A DNA stretch of 27,296 nucleotides. Source: Flavobacteriales bacterium UBA1820 (GTDB taxonomy: Bacteria > Bacteroidota > Bacteroidia > Flavobacteriales > UBA1820). The position numbers were made by a program, and so were the translations under genes. The notes below the pieces were generated by a model. That model saw only the letters and a list, made by a program, of their open reading frames with translations, did no database searches and was not told the origin of the DNA. Positions 13,707 through 22,394 of the stretch are shown here, one piece after another; position 1 is the stretch's first letter, and each line of letters begins with the position of its first letter. The stretch lies in assembly GCA_002314265.1 (NCBI GenBank), contig DCEW01000050.1, positions 1 through 27,296 on the forward strand. Reading direction: 5' to 3'.

Positions 13707-16223
13707 TTACGCAAACAGAAGTCCGATCCGGTAAACAACAAACGACACCACCCATGCCACACAAGTGGTATATACGGCCGTAAAGAGTGCCCATCGCCAG
13801 CTGCCCGATTCGCGGCCGATAGCGGTAATGGTGGCAATGCACGGGAAGTACAGCAGGATGAAGATCATCAGGGTAAAGGCTACCAGCGGCGTGTAAACCT
13901 TTTGTCCGGCCTTGGGACCGGAGGTGTAGGTCTGTTCCTTGAGCCGCTCGCCGAGGGTCTGGGTGTCTTCGTCCGAACTGGAGAGTACGGCCATCGTGCT
14001 GACGACGATCTCCTTGGCGGCAAACCCGCTGACCAGGCTCACCCCGATCTGCCAGTCGAAGCCCAAGGGGGCAATGGCCGGCTCGACCGCTTTTCCGATC
14101 CGTCCGATGTAGGACTTCTCTTGTCTTTCGGCCTCTTGCAGGGCGTCGATGTGGGCCAAGGAGCTTTCTTTTTCCTGCGCCGGGATATTTTGGGCTGCTA
14201 CCTGTTCGCGCAGCGCGTCGTAGTCCTGTGTGTAGTCCACCTTCTCGGGGTAATGCCCCAGCGCCCAGATCACGACCGAAGCCAGCAGGATCACCGTTCC
14301 CATCTTGTGCAGGTACTGCACCCCGCGGTCCCACATGTGGCGCACTACGCTCACCAGGGTAGGGATGCGGTACGGGGGCAACTCCATCACGAAAGGTGCC
14401 TCTTCCTTGCGGAAAAACACTTTTTTGAGCAGCAGCGAAGAGAGGATGGCTACCACCACGCCCGTCAGGTAGAGGGCAAAGAGCACCAGTCCGCTGCGTT
14501 CGGGAAAGAAAGCGCCGATCAGCAGGACATAGACCGGCAGGCGTGCGCTGCACGAAGTGAACGGGATGATGAGCATGGTGAGGATACGGTCCTTGCGGCT
14601 TTCCAGCGTGCGGGTGGCGATCACCGCCGGCACATTGCACCCGAAGCCCATCAGCAGGGGAATGAACGACTTGCCGTGCAGCCCGATGCGGTGCATGAGC
14701 CGGTCCATGATAAAGGCCGCGCGGGCCATGTATCCCGTATCTTCCATCAGCGCGATAAAGAAGAACAGGATGAGAATATTGGGCAGGAACACCAGCACCC
14801 CTCCCACGCCGTTGATCACACCGTCCACCAGCAGGGAGCGCAGCGAGCCATCCGGCAGGACGTTCCCCACCCAGGTTCCGAGCGCCGAGACGCCCGCTTC
14901 CAACCACTCCATCGGGTAGTTGCCCAGATAGAATGTCGCCTGGAAAACGGCCAGCATGATGGCCAGAAAGATGGGAAAGCCCAACCATTTGTTGGTGATC
15001 AGGGCATCCGGGTCGCGGCTTTTGCGCGAGGGGCCGTCCTTGAATGTCAGGGTCTCGGAGAGGGCCCCGGCGATAAACCCGTATTTGGCATCGGCCAGGA
15101 TCGTTTCTACATTTTCCCCGTAGGTGCTCTCCAAGCGTTGCGCCGCAGTGCGGGCCGTCTGTTCGATCAGCTCCCGTTGCGGACTTTTCGCGATCGATTC
15201 CCGGGCGGTCTTTTCGTTTTCCAACAGGCGCAGCGACAAGTCGCGCGGCGAGTACCGGGCCATCAGGTCCTTGTCCTGCCGCAGGACTTTCTGCAGTTCG
15301 CGGATGGCGTTTTCCACATCCTGTCCGTAGTGGATGTGGATGTGGCGCACGGTGGGTTCCTTGCCTTCGAAGACTTCGATCACTTTGTCCAAGAGCTCTT
15401 CGATGCCCCGGCCTTCGCGGGCGGTAGTAGGCACGAACGGGATGCCGATCATCGACCCCAAGGCCCGGTAGTCGAACCGCCGGTCGCTGCGCAGCAGTTC
15501 GTCGTACATGTTCAGAGCCACTACCACGCGCATGTCCATGTCGATCAGAGCGGTAGTTAGGTACAGGTTGCGTTCCAGGTTGGTCGCATCCACGACGTTG
15601 ATCACCACGTCGGGGGTCTTTTCGGTCAGGCGCCGGCGCACGAAGACCTCCTCGGAGGAATATTCGGTCAGCGAATAGGTGCCCGGCAGGTCGGACAGGC
15701 GGATGGTATAGCCCTTGTGGTGGACGACGGCCGTTTTCACATCGACCGTAACGCCGCTGTAATTTCCCGTTTTCTGGTGCGAACCGGAAGCTTCGTTGAA
15801 CAGCGAAGTCTTGCCGATGTTCGGGTTGCCCACCAGCGCGACGTCGATGGTGCGCAGGGCTTCGTGCAGATGGTCCGGGCGTTTGACCTGGCAGGAACAA
15901 TCCTCGGGCGTGAAGACTTCCGCCTGCGGGACGGGCGCAGGGCCTGTTGCGGCGGAAGGATGTTCCCCTTCGCTGCAGGGCGTAACCTCGATCAGGTCGG
16001 CTTCGCTGCGGCGCAAGGCCACCTGGTAGCCCATGATGGCGTATTCTACCGGGTCGAGCATCGGGGCGCTCTTGATCACCCGGATGCGCTGTCCGCGTAC
16101 GAATCCCATTTCGGTGATCCGCTTGCGGAATGCGCCGTGTCCCTGTACTTTGACGATGATGCCCCATTCTCCGGCCTGGAGATCGGACAAACGAACCGTT
16201 TGTGCTGTTTTTTCCGTATTCAA
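13707..16223 (-). CDS. feoB: FeoA-FeoB fusion ferrous iron transporter, probable TTG start
   Basis: From the TTG at 16223 this is an 838-residue inner-membrane Fe(II) transporter. Residues about 7-82 form a FeoA/SH3-like domain (LSDLQAGEWG, then ITEMGFVRGQRIRV). The FeoB G domain follows with G1 GNPNIGKT (132-139), G3 DLPGTYSL (178-185) and G4 NMYD (238-241). The membrane part has the two gate motifs, GFGCNVPAVIATR near residue 525 and SCSARLPVY near 560, and a late LYFPCIATI with a conserved Cys. An in-frame ATG at 16307 lies upstream of the TAACTTTG promoter box (16260-16253), so it cannot be the normal start. No other ATG precedes the conserved FeoA region. FeoA-FeoB fusions are usual in Bacteroidota. 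The Cys-rich peptide gene follows by 4 bp. Confidence 0.95.
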   Translation of the reverse strand: MNTEKTAQTVRLSDLQAGEWGIIVKVQGHGAFRKRITEMGFVRGQRIRVIKSAPMLDPVEYAIMGYQVALRRSEADLIEVTPCSEGEHPSAATGPAPVPQAEVFTPEDCSCQVKRPDHLHEALRTIDVALVGNPNIGKTSLFNEASGSHQKTGNYSGVTVDVKTAVVHHKGYTIRLSDLPGTYSLTEYSSEEVFVRRRLTEKTPDVVINVVDATNLERNLYLTTALIDMDMRVVVALNMYDELLRSDRRFDYRALGSMIGIPFVPTTAREGRGIEELLDKVIEVFEGKEPTVRHIHIHYGQDVENAIRELQKVLRQDKDLMARYSPRDLSLRLLENEKTARESIAKSPQRELIEQTARTAAQRLESTYGENVETILADAKYGFIAGALSETLTFKDGPSRKSRDPDALITNKWLGFPIFLAIMLAVFQATFYLGNYPMEWLEAGVSALGTWVGNVLPDGSLRSLLVDGVINGVGGVLVFLPNILILFFFIALMEDTGYMARAAFIMDRLMHRIGLHGKSFIPLLMGFGCNVPAVIATRTLESRKDRILTMLIIPFTSCSARLPVYVLLIGAFFPERSGLVLFALYLTGVVVAILSSLLLKKVFFRKEEAPFVMELPPYRIPTLVSVVRHMWDRGVQYLHKMGTVILLASVVIWALGHYPEKVDYTQDYDALREQVAAQNIPAQEKESSLAHIDALQEAERQEKSYIGRIGKAVEPAIAPLGFDWQIGVSLVSGFAAKEIVVSTMAVLSSSDEDTQTLGERLKEQTYTSGPKAGQKVYTPLVAFTLMIFILLYFPCIATITAIGRESGSWRWALFTAVYTTCVAWVVSFVVYRIGLLFA

Positions 16224-16252
16224 AATGCGTGTTTTATACCCTTTTCCGGGTG

Positions 16253-16260
16253 CAAAGTTA
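16253..16260 (-). promoter_or_regulatory. -7 box of the feoAB promoter
   Basis: Read on the minus strand, 16260-16253 is TAACTTTG, a perfect Bacteroidota -7 element about 30 bp before the TTG start at 16223. I found no good TTTG partner 19-21 bp upstream, which fits a promoter needing help from an activator, or simply a weak -33. Confidence 0.6.
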
Positions 16261-16321
16261 CTCCAATTTTTCCTCGGCTGGCAGGCCGAAACCCGCCACG
16301 ATCGCAAAATAATTGCAAAAT

Positions 16322-16336
16322 ATTTCCCGGGGAAAT
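16322..16336. promoter_or_regulatory. Perfect palindrome ATTTCCC-G-GGGAAAT in the feo/DUF4491 divergent region
   Basis: Seven-base arms (16322-16328 and 16330-16336) are perfect inverted repeats around one G. The element lies 62 bp upstream of the feo -7 box and just upstream of the DUF4491 gene's likely promoter (TAATTTTA at 16350-16357, one base off consensus). It does not resemble a classical Fur box. An operator role is inference. Confidence 0.4.
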
Positions 16337-16389
16337 CCCCCGGAATGACTAATTTTACCCCGATCGATACCTAAAAACAGCTACGGAAA

Positions 16390-16734
16390 ATGGAAGCATG
16401 GATTGACACCCTCAACTTCAACGGCCTGCTCATCGGAGCCTTGACTTTTCTGATCATCGGCGCATCGCATCCGGCGGTGATCAAAGGCGAGTATTATTTC
16501 GGGACCCGCATCTGGTGGGCCTTCCTGCTGCTGGGGCTGCTCGGGATCGCTGCCGCAGTGTACGTGCAGGACATCACTCTGTCGGCACTTTTGGGCGTGT
16601 TTGCCTTCACCTGCCTGTGGGGCATCAAGGAGATCTTCGAACAACAGGAACGGGTGCGCAAGGGATGGTTCCCGCGCAATCCCCGGCGCAAGTATCCTTT
16701 CGACCTTACCGACGAACACCCCGACGGGAAATAA
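16390..16734 (+). CDS. DUF4491 family small membrane protein
   Basis: This 114-residue protein looks like the DUF4491 family of small bacterial membrane proteins with no known function. It has three hydrophobic segments (about residues 10-27, 40-60 and 63-80), with a conserved-looking GASHPAVIKGEYYFG loop after the first and a Trp-Gly-Ile-Lys-Glu motif at the end of the third. A basic/acidic cytoplasmic tail follows, with GWFPRNPRRKYPF. The ATG at 16390 follows a plausible TAATTTTA -7 element by 32 bp. It is divergent from feoAB and seems monocistronic. A link to iron transport is suggested only by position. Confidence 0.8.
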   Translation: MEAWIDTLNFNGLLIGALTFLIIGASHPAVIKGEYYFGTRIWWAFLLLGLLGIAAAVYVQDITLSALLGVFAFTCLWGIKEIFEQQERVRKGWFPRNPRRKYPFDLTDEHPDGK

Positions 16735-16975
16735 CCCTTCCCGGATGCACATCCAGCCTTCTACCGGCTGTAAGGTCGCCTTTGACGGCTCGTTGGGGAC
16801 AAGGCATGGAAAAAGGCGCCTGCCGAAAAGAAGAAATGTCGCAAGCGCCTTTCAGGGATCAAAAATCTATTAAAAAATATACAACATCAATCATCCATGA
16901 TTACATGGACAAAGATGCGGCGATCCCCGGGAAACGCCAATCCCCTATGTTGGCTAATTTTTTCCGCCACCATCC
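16735..16975. other. Convergent spacer between the DUF4491 gene and trmN6
   Basis: I see no convincing gene in these 241 bp. It contains a CAGCC/GGCTG hairpin (16754-16770), a long-loop hairpin described separately, an AT-rich tract near 16861-16885, and a small inverted repeat AATCAT-CC-ATGATT at 16889-16902. A 31-codon frame from the ATG at 16904 has no recognisable features. Confidence 0.5.
16810..16852 (-). terminator. Possible terminator for the tamB-trmN6 transcript
   Basis: On the minus strand, AAAGGCGC (16852-16845) can pair with GCGCCTTT (16819-16812), followed by a short T-run to 16810. The 25-nt loop is long, so it is a weak candidate. It lies 124 bp past the trmN6 stop codon. Confidence 0.3.
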
Positions 16976-17713
16976 CTACAACGAGGGAGTATCGGGATGA
17001 AACCCCCGGGTGAGTTCCCGGTATTGTGCGCTGCGCCTCCCGTTTTCCTCGCATAGTTGCAAGGTATCTGCCACCACCTCTTCTGCCCCCACAGGAGCGA
17101 AAGAAAATTCCAGCAGCGAACGTTTTAACGGCCGTCCGGCTCCGCCCCGCACATCCGTGCGCCGGGCCAGGAACAGGCCTTCTGCAGCAAAAAAGCCGAC
17201 GAGCCGGTCCGCCTCCCGGTAGGGATAGATTAGCGCGACACGCCCCGAGGGGGCGAGGATCTGGGTAATCTTGCGGGCAAACGCCTCCGCCGGCAGGTGG
17301 ACGGCATGGCGTGCTGCGGCGCGGGAAGCCTCCGGAGGGAGGGTGTCTTCGGTGAAAAAAGGCGGGTTGGAGACGATCAGGTCATAGCGTCGGGAAAAAT
17401 CGGCGGTCAGCACATCCCCCTGGCGTACGGAAAGGCGCTCGGCAAAGGGGCTGCCGGCAAAGTTTTCCCGGGCGTCGTCCACGGCCCCCGGAGCAATGTC
17501 GATGCCTTCTACCTGCAACAGCGGGTAGCGTTGTGCCAGCATCAGGGCGATCAGCCCGCAACCGGTCCCTACGTCCAGCGCCCATCGGGCCTGCGAACCG
17601 TCGCACCAGGCCCCCAACAGGACTCCGTCCGTACCGATCTTCATCGGCGAGCGGGCATGGGTCATCGAAAAGCGTTGGAAACGGAAAAGGCCGGTGGATC
17701 GGTTGGAGCTCAT
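16976..17713 (-). CDS. trmN6: tRNA1(Val) (adenine(37)-N6)-methyltransferase
   Basis: This 245-residue class I SAM-dependent methyltransferase is of the TrmN6/YfiC type, which methylates A37 of tRNA1(Val). The N-terminus has the family segment MKIGTDGVLLGAW (24-36). The SAM-binding motif I is DVGTGCGL (47-54), and the N6-adenine methyltransferase motif NPPFF is at 116-120. Length is normal. The start codon overlaps the TamB stop (ATGA), so it is translated from the same mRNA; this coupling is positional, with no known functional tie. The choice of TrmN6 over other NPPF adenine methyltransferases rests on the N-terminal motif and length. Confidence 0.92.
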   Translation of the reverse strand: MSSNRSTGLFRFQRFSMTHARSPMKIGTDGVLLGAWCDGSQARWALDVGTGCGLIALMLAQRYPLLQVEGIDIAPGAVDDARENFAGSPFAERLSVRQGDVLTADFSRRYDLIVSNPPFFTEDTLPPEASRAAARHAVHLPAEAFARKITQILAPSGRVALIYPYREADRLVGFFAAEGLFLARRTDVRGGAGRPLKRSLLEFSFAPVGAEEVVADTLQLCEENGRRSAQYRELTRGFHPDTPSL

Positions 17714-20700
17714 CGGAACGAGATTTTGGCCGTAGCGCTGTCTGCGGCAGGGGTTTCGGGCACGGTGTCGAGTGTGTCGGCCGCCGGGGCGGGCAGAAGC
17801 TCCGGGGTGGGGAGGGGTTGTCGCTCGCCCGTTCGTTCGGCTTTTCGTTCGGCGCGGGCTTTGCGGCGCTGTTCGGATCTCTTCCCGGAGAAGGATTGTT
17901 TGATCAAGGCTCCGAGTTCGCGGAAAGTATTGAATTCCTGCCGGTACGACACACCGATGCTCTGCAGGTAGCCCTGTTGGTTGTTCAGGTAGTCGTTCTG
18001 GCGGCGGTTGACAAAAACGGCGCGCAGCCGTCCGTCGGGGGTGATGTTGTACTCGATCTCCACGTCGCCGACCAGGTCGGACTGGGTGGTGCCGGTCGGT
18101 ACGCCCACGATGCCGTTTACCGTCATGCGGTCGCCGAAAAATTTGGTGGAAACCCCGATCTCCACGTCCGTGCTTTCAGTCGTGCCGACATATCGATTGG
18201 TGGCGGTATTGAGGTTGACGTTGATGTCCACTCCTCGGACAAAACGCTGGAGGATGTTGGAGAACTGCGAAGAAAGCATGTTGGCCGTCAAGCCCGATAC
18301 ACCGGTGGCCACCAGGTTTTGGTTTTCATTTTCCCCGCTGGCGGTAAATGAATTGAGTACCATCAGCGAAATGAACTGTTGGTTGAGCTGCTCCTGGTCG
18401 GAGAGGCGGTAAGCGAGTTCCTCCTGGACGTTTTCGGTGGCGCGGGGCATCTGAATGTCGAAATTGTACACCGGATTGTTCAGATCGCCCGTCAGATGGA
18501 TGGTGGTCAGGACTTCTTCCCGGGCGTTTTCGGCCACGGAGGACAGGAATACGGCCGGTTTGACGGTCGTCTTGTACGAAGCCGAGAGGTCGAGCGAAGG
18601 ATTGGCCGGGTCGCCGTCGAAAGTGATCTTCCCGCCCGAGAGCAGGTTGAAGGGACGTTTGATGATGGTGTACACGAAGTTGTACGTTCCTCCCGTCGCT
18701 TCGTAAGTCCCGTTGAGGGTAAAGGCGCCTTTGGGCGAGAGGTGCATGGCAAGATTCCCCTGTCCGGTGGCCTGGATCATGTGCCCGGTGGCTTTGTCCA
18801 GGTAAAGAGTCAGGGTGGCCTGCGGGGTGGCCTGGATGGCGATGTTCATCTCGCTCGAGGAAGAAGCCGTCGTCTTGACGATCTTCTTTTTCAGGTTCAG
18901 CAGCAACGAATCCACATGGGAGGAGCGCGGCGGGACGAAAGTGATCATCTGGGATTCCTTGAAGTCCGACGTACTGCCGATGTCGATGGCAAAGGTGGTA
19001 TTGCGTTCGGTACGGCCTGCGATGTTGTATTTCAACGCCTGGGTCGGTCCCTGAAGTTGCAGGTAACCCGATGCGAAGACCCGTCCGTAAAATTTTTCTT
19101 CGTTCTCCCCCGTGGTATTGAGTACCAGCATCCGGTCGGCGTCGGCACGCAGGTCGAGGTACCAGGGTTTGAACCGGTCGTGGTAGATCCGGCCCTGCAA
19201 GGTCCCCTGGGTTCCGTAAGCCACATCGCGTACCGGGATCTTCTCGAAATAAAAGAAACTGTTGCGCACCGGCACCATCGTACCGTCGGGAACGGAGTAT
19301 TCCACGTTGGTAAAATTGATCCCCAGTCGGGTTCCGTCCAGGCGAATGCTTCCGTTGATGTCGGGTTGTCGCAACCGCCCGCGCATTTCAAGCAGTGCCG
19401 AGGCGTAACCGCTCGAACGGTTGAAAACCGTGGGCAGCAGGTAATGCACCGCATCGACCGGCAGGCTGTCCAGCGAAATGTCTATCTCGGGGATCAGGCT
19501 GCGCTCCTCGATCCTTAACCCGCCGGAAAGCGCCAGAGCTTCCCGCGATCCGTGGATCAGGTGGGCGGAGGTACTCACGTAGCCTTTTCCCAGGTCGGCC
19601 ACTACCGACAGATCGAAGTTGCCGATGCGGCTCGTCCCGATGGCCAGTGAATCGATGCGCAGGGAGGCTTCCGGGATGACCGTAGCCTGGGCATCGGCCC
19701 GGGAGAGATGGATAAGTCCGTTCAGGTTGCCTTCCAGCGGGACATTGTTGCGCAGGAATACCGTTCGTGAAAGGTCGAGCGAACGGACCTCCAGCCGCAG
19801 GTCCATCGAATCGCGCGGGGTGTAGAATCCCCCGGCGCCGATCATCGCCTCCCCGGAGGTCATCTCGAGCGAATCGATGCGTACTTCGCCGCTGTTCACG
19901 TTCCATACGACGCGGTCGCGTCCGGGAATCCCCTGACTGCCGAAGCGCCAGCCGAGGTGTTCCAGATCGATCCGCGAGGGGAGGAAACCCACGATGATGT
20001 TCCCCTGCGTGTCGTCCTTCTGGTAGGCGTTGAGGTGGAAAGCAATGCTGTCCGCGCTGTTCCACTTGTGAAAGTCGCTGCGGATGGCCAGGCTGTCCGC
20101 ATAGCGCAGCGCGGAGAAGTCCAAGCCTTCGATGCTGTACACCGGATTGATGAATTTGTCGGCCTGGAGGGTCAGCACGTTGGCCAGGGCGGTGTTGAGG
20201 CGCATCTGGAGCGTATCGACCAGGATGTCCCGGTAGTTGATCCGGTCGGCCAGGATCTCGAGGGAGAAATCATCGCCCGAAGTATCGACCCGTCCACCGA
20301 AGTGCGTACGTCCGTCGAAGATCAGGGGGGTATTAACGATCTTTACGTTCGAGGCCGTGATGTTGAACTGGAAGTCGTATTGCTGTCCGGGGGTTACTTC
20401 CTTTTTCCGGTAGGCCTTGAAGCCCGAGAGCAGCCCATTGGTCACCGCAGCGGGGACTTGGGTGAGAAGGTAGTTGCCCTGGATGTATCCGTTGAACAGG
20501 TTTTCGGATTCGATCGAAAGGCGGCGGGAAAGGCTGTCTATCTGTTCGGAGGCGATGCGGATCCGGTCGATGTAGTAGTAGTTGTTGCCGTTGTTGTAGC
20601 TCATCTCGGAAAAATCGACCGTCCCCAGCACGTCGTCCGGTCCCGAACCGGTGAGTTCTGCCTGGATCGTGCCGCGCAGATTGACAATACTGTCCTGCAC

Positions 20701-22284
20701 CAGCCCCAAGGCATGAAGATCGCTCTTGTCCAGGTACATGTCCAGAGAGGTGTGCAGCGAGCCTTTTTCCGCACCTCGTTCCACCCGGGAGGAGATCTTG
20801 GCGGCCAGATTCGGGTCGTTTATCGTCGTCTCGACGGCCAGTACCCCGCCTTTCAAGTCGGCTTGCAGGGAGATGCCGGAGTAGGGATATTGCCGGAATT
20901 CCAGCAGCGGGATTGACGAACGGAGTTCTACCGTCGCGTTGTCCGGTTGGAACCCCCGTCCCCGGATGTCGGCAAAGAGGGTAGTTTTCCCCAGGCTCTC
21001 CGCACCGGTGAGCAGACCGGCGTTGACGTTCTCCAGTACCGCACGTACCGTATAGCGGGCATTTCTGCGATTCCACAGATCGGTGGACTGTCCGCGCAGG
21101 AAGATCCGCCCGTGCTGACGGGTGGTGAGCGAAACGACGGAAGTTACGTTCCCTTTTTCCAAGGTGAGCAGCCCGCTTCCCGAAAGGTAGGCCACCGAGG
21201 AGAGTTTGTCGAGGGCCTTTCCGGAGAGTTTTTCACCGGCGGCGCGTTTGGCCACGGCGAGGGCTTCCTTGGGCAGTATCCGGAGATTTTTCAGCACGAT
21301 GCTTCCGCTGCCTTCCCGTAGCGAAGTCGGGGCGTCTATCTGTCCGGAGAGGTCGGTGGAAAGCAGATCGCCGACCGACAAGTCGAGATTTTTTACATCC
21401 AGAAGACCCTTTTGCGCCACGATGTGGGCCGAGAGTTCAATGGGAGGGATCCCCTCCGCCCGGGGGTAAAACGGCCGGAGGTCGCGCGGGTCGATGTGCG
21501 AGGGATCGACAGAGAGGGAAAACTCTCCCCGGCGCAGGCGTTGCCCGAAGGTTTGGCTCGTGGAGTCTTTCTCGGGCAGGTACGCGGAAGCCGAGAACGA
21601 CAAGTCGCTGTATTCGGTGAGCAGTTTTACTCCGTCGGCGATGATCCCCCGGGGAGCAAAGCGGAATTCTCCCGAGAGATGGCGGATCCGGCTCCCGTCG
21701 CGGCCTTGTGCTTGCAGGGAGTCGAGCGTAGCGCGGTAGTCGCCCGGGGCGATCGACAGCCCGGACACTTCCAAAGACAGGTTTTGTACGGCCTCGTATT
21801 GCGCTTTTTCATCGTCCCGGAAGGAAAATTCCCCCGAGAGTAAACGGGCGCGGGCGATGTCCAGGTAAAAAGGTTTTTTCTTTTCGCCCTTGAGGTGGTC
21901 CAGAAACAGCGCGAGGGAGGAGCGATCCTCCCCGGGGTATTTGATCACCCGCACTTTCGGGCCGTATAGGTCGGCTTGCCGGAAGGCCAGGCGACCGGTC
22001 CACAGCGAGCTCCGCTTTATCCTTGCCCGGACCGAGTCGATGGCCATCAGGGTATCCCCCCGGTGGTCCAGCACCCGGATGTCCGAAAGAAAGATCCGCC
22101 CCGACGGTCGGATGTCGATCCGTCCGATGCTCGCCTGCTGGGGGATGTGTTGCGAGAGGAGCTCCGCGGCTTTTCTCCCCAGGAAGCTCTGCACCGGCGA
22201 AAGCAACAGGCTGCCCGCTGCCAAGGCTACGAGCAGCAACAGACCAGTCAGCCATATGGACGCCCTCCGGGCGATTTTATTCAT
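17710..22284 (-). CDS. tamB: TamB-like translocation and assembly module protein (DUF490)
   Basis: This 1524-residue AsmA/TamB-family protein has one N-terminal membrane anchor (about residues 10-30, WLTGLLLLVALAAG) and then a very long beta-rich periplasmic region of repeated short strands. The C-terminal DUF490/TamB domain (PF04357) spans roughly residues 1000-1460, with landmarks such as ATGGTYNFVY near 1195 and QEELAYRLSDQEQLNQQF near 1310. A basic, then Pro/Ala-rich tail closes the protein. Family members bridge inner and outer membranes and are implicated in outer-membrane protein insertion and lipid transport. No TamA/TamL outer-membrane partner is in the window. The ATG at 22284 directly precedes the membrane anchor; an in-frame ATG at 22404 would overlap the tsaD start and is rejected. 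trmN6 is translationally coupled downstream. Confidence 0.9.
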   Translation of the reverse strand: MNKIARRASIWLTGLLLLVALAAGSLLLSPVQSFLGRKAAELLSQHIPQQASIGRIDIRPSGRIFLSDIRVLDHRGDTLMAIDSVRARIKRSSLWTGRLAFRQADLYGPKVRVIKYPGEDRSSLALFLDHLKGEKKKPFYLDIARARLLSGEFSFRDDEKAQYEAVQNLSLEVSGLSIAPGDYRATLDSLQAQGRDGSRIRHLSGEFRFAPRGIIADGVKLLTEYSDLSFSASAYLPEKDSTSQTFGQRLRRGEFSLSVDPSHIDPRDLRPFYPRAEGIPPIELSAHIVAQKGLLDVKNLDLSVGDLLSTDLSGQIDAPTSLREGSGSIVLKNLRILPKEALAVAKRAAGEKLSGKALDKLSSVAYLSGSGLLTLEKGNVTSVVSLTTRQHGRIFLRGQSTDLWNRRNARYTVRAVLENVNAGLLTGAESLGKTTLFADIRGRGFQPDNATVELRSSIPLLEFRQYPYSGISLQADLKGGVLAVETTINDPNLAAKISSRVERGAEKGSLHTSLDMYLDKSDLHALGLVQDSIVNLRGTIQAELTGSGPDDVLGTVDFSEMSYNNGNNYYYIDRIRIASEQIDSLSRRLSIESENLFNGYIQGNYLLTQVPAAVTNGLLSGFKAYRKKEVTPGQQYDFQFNITASNVKIVNTPLIFDGRTHFGGRVDTSGDDFSLEILADRINYRDILVDTLQMRLNTALANVLTLQADKFINPVYSIEGLDFSALRYADSLAIRSDFHKWNSADSIAFHLNAYQKDDTQGNIIVGFLPSRIDLEHLGWRFGSQGIPGRDRVVWNVNSGEVRIDSLEMTSGEAMIGAGGFYTPRDSMDLRLEVRSLDLSRTVFLRNNVPLEGNLNGLIHLSRADAQATVIPEASLRIDSLAIGTSRIGNFDLSVVADLGKGYVSTSAHLIHGSREALALSGGLRIEERSLIPEIDISLDSLPVDAVHYLLPTVFNRSSGYASALLEMRGRLRQPDINGSIRLDGTRLGINFTNVEYSVPDGTMVPVRNSFFYFEKIPVRDVAYGTQGTLQGRIYHDRFKPWYLDLRADADRMLVLNTTGENEEKFYGRVFASGYLQLQGPTQALKYNIAGRTERNTTFAIDIGSTSDFKESQMITFVPPRSSHVDSLLLNLKKKIVKTTASSSSEMNIAIQATPQATLTLYLDKATGHMIQATGQGNLAMHLSPKGAFTLNGTYEATGGTYNFVYTIIKRPFNLLSGGKITFDGDPANPSLDLSASYKTTVKPAVFLSSVAENAREEVLTTIHLTGDLNNPVYNFDIQMPRATENVQEELAYRLSDQEQLNQQFISLMVLNSFTASGENENQNLVATGVSGLTANMLSSQFSNILQRFVRGVDINVNLNTATNRYVGTTESTDVEIGVSTKFFGDRMTVNGIVGVPTGTTQSDLVGDVEIEYNITPDGRLRAVFVNRRQNDYLNNQQGYLQSIGVSYRQEFNTFRELGALIKQSFSGKRSEQRRKARAERKAERTGERQPLPTPELLPAPAADTLDTVPETPAADSATAKISFR

Positions 22285-22340
22285 GCGGATAATGTTCGTT
22301 TTTGAAAAACAGGCGGCACTCTCGGCCGTTGGCGCGGTGC

Positions 22341-22355
22341 GAAAACTTCGTTTTC
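22341..22355. promoter_or_regulatory. Spaced palindrome GAAAAC-TTC-GTTTTC
   Basis: The arms are the same as in the 10692-10704 and 10881-10893 palindromes, but with 3 bp between them instead of 1. It lies 4 bp upstream of the tsaD -33 element and 57 bp upstream of tamB. The different spacing makes a shared regulator less certain. Confidence 0.35.
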
Positions 22356-22358
22356 TCC

Positions 22359-22390
22359 CTTGCCGCTGCGCTCGCCTTTGCGTATTTTTG
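22359..22390 (+). promoter_or_regulatory. tsaD promoter, almost adjacent to the start codon
   Basis: CTTG at 22359-22362, a 20-bp spacer and TATTTTTG at 22383-22390 make a strong Bacteroidota promoter. The tsaD ATG at 22395 is only 4 bp beyond the -7 box, so transcription should begin at or within a few bases of the start codon, giving a leaderless or nearly leaderless mRNA. Confidence 0.75.
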
Positions 22391-22394
22391 TCCC

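Noticed and set aside
13617..15560. A 647-codon open frame on the plus strand opposite feoAB
   Set aside because: It is antisense to a clear FeoA-FeoB gene and its translation is rich in His, Gln and Arg without any domain. Such frames are expected opposite GC-rich genes.
16224..16307. ATG at 16307 as the feoAB start
   Set aside because: It lies upstream of the TAACTTTG promoter box and the added residues do not resemble FeoA.
16904..17000. A 31-codon small gene upstream of the trmN6 stop on the plus strand
   Set aside because: No promoter, ribosome site or recognisable peptide feature; it also runs into the end of trmN6.
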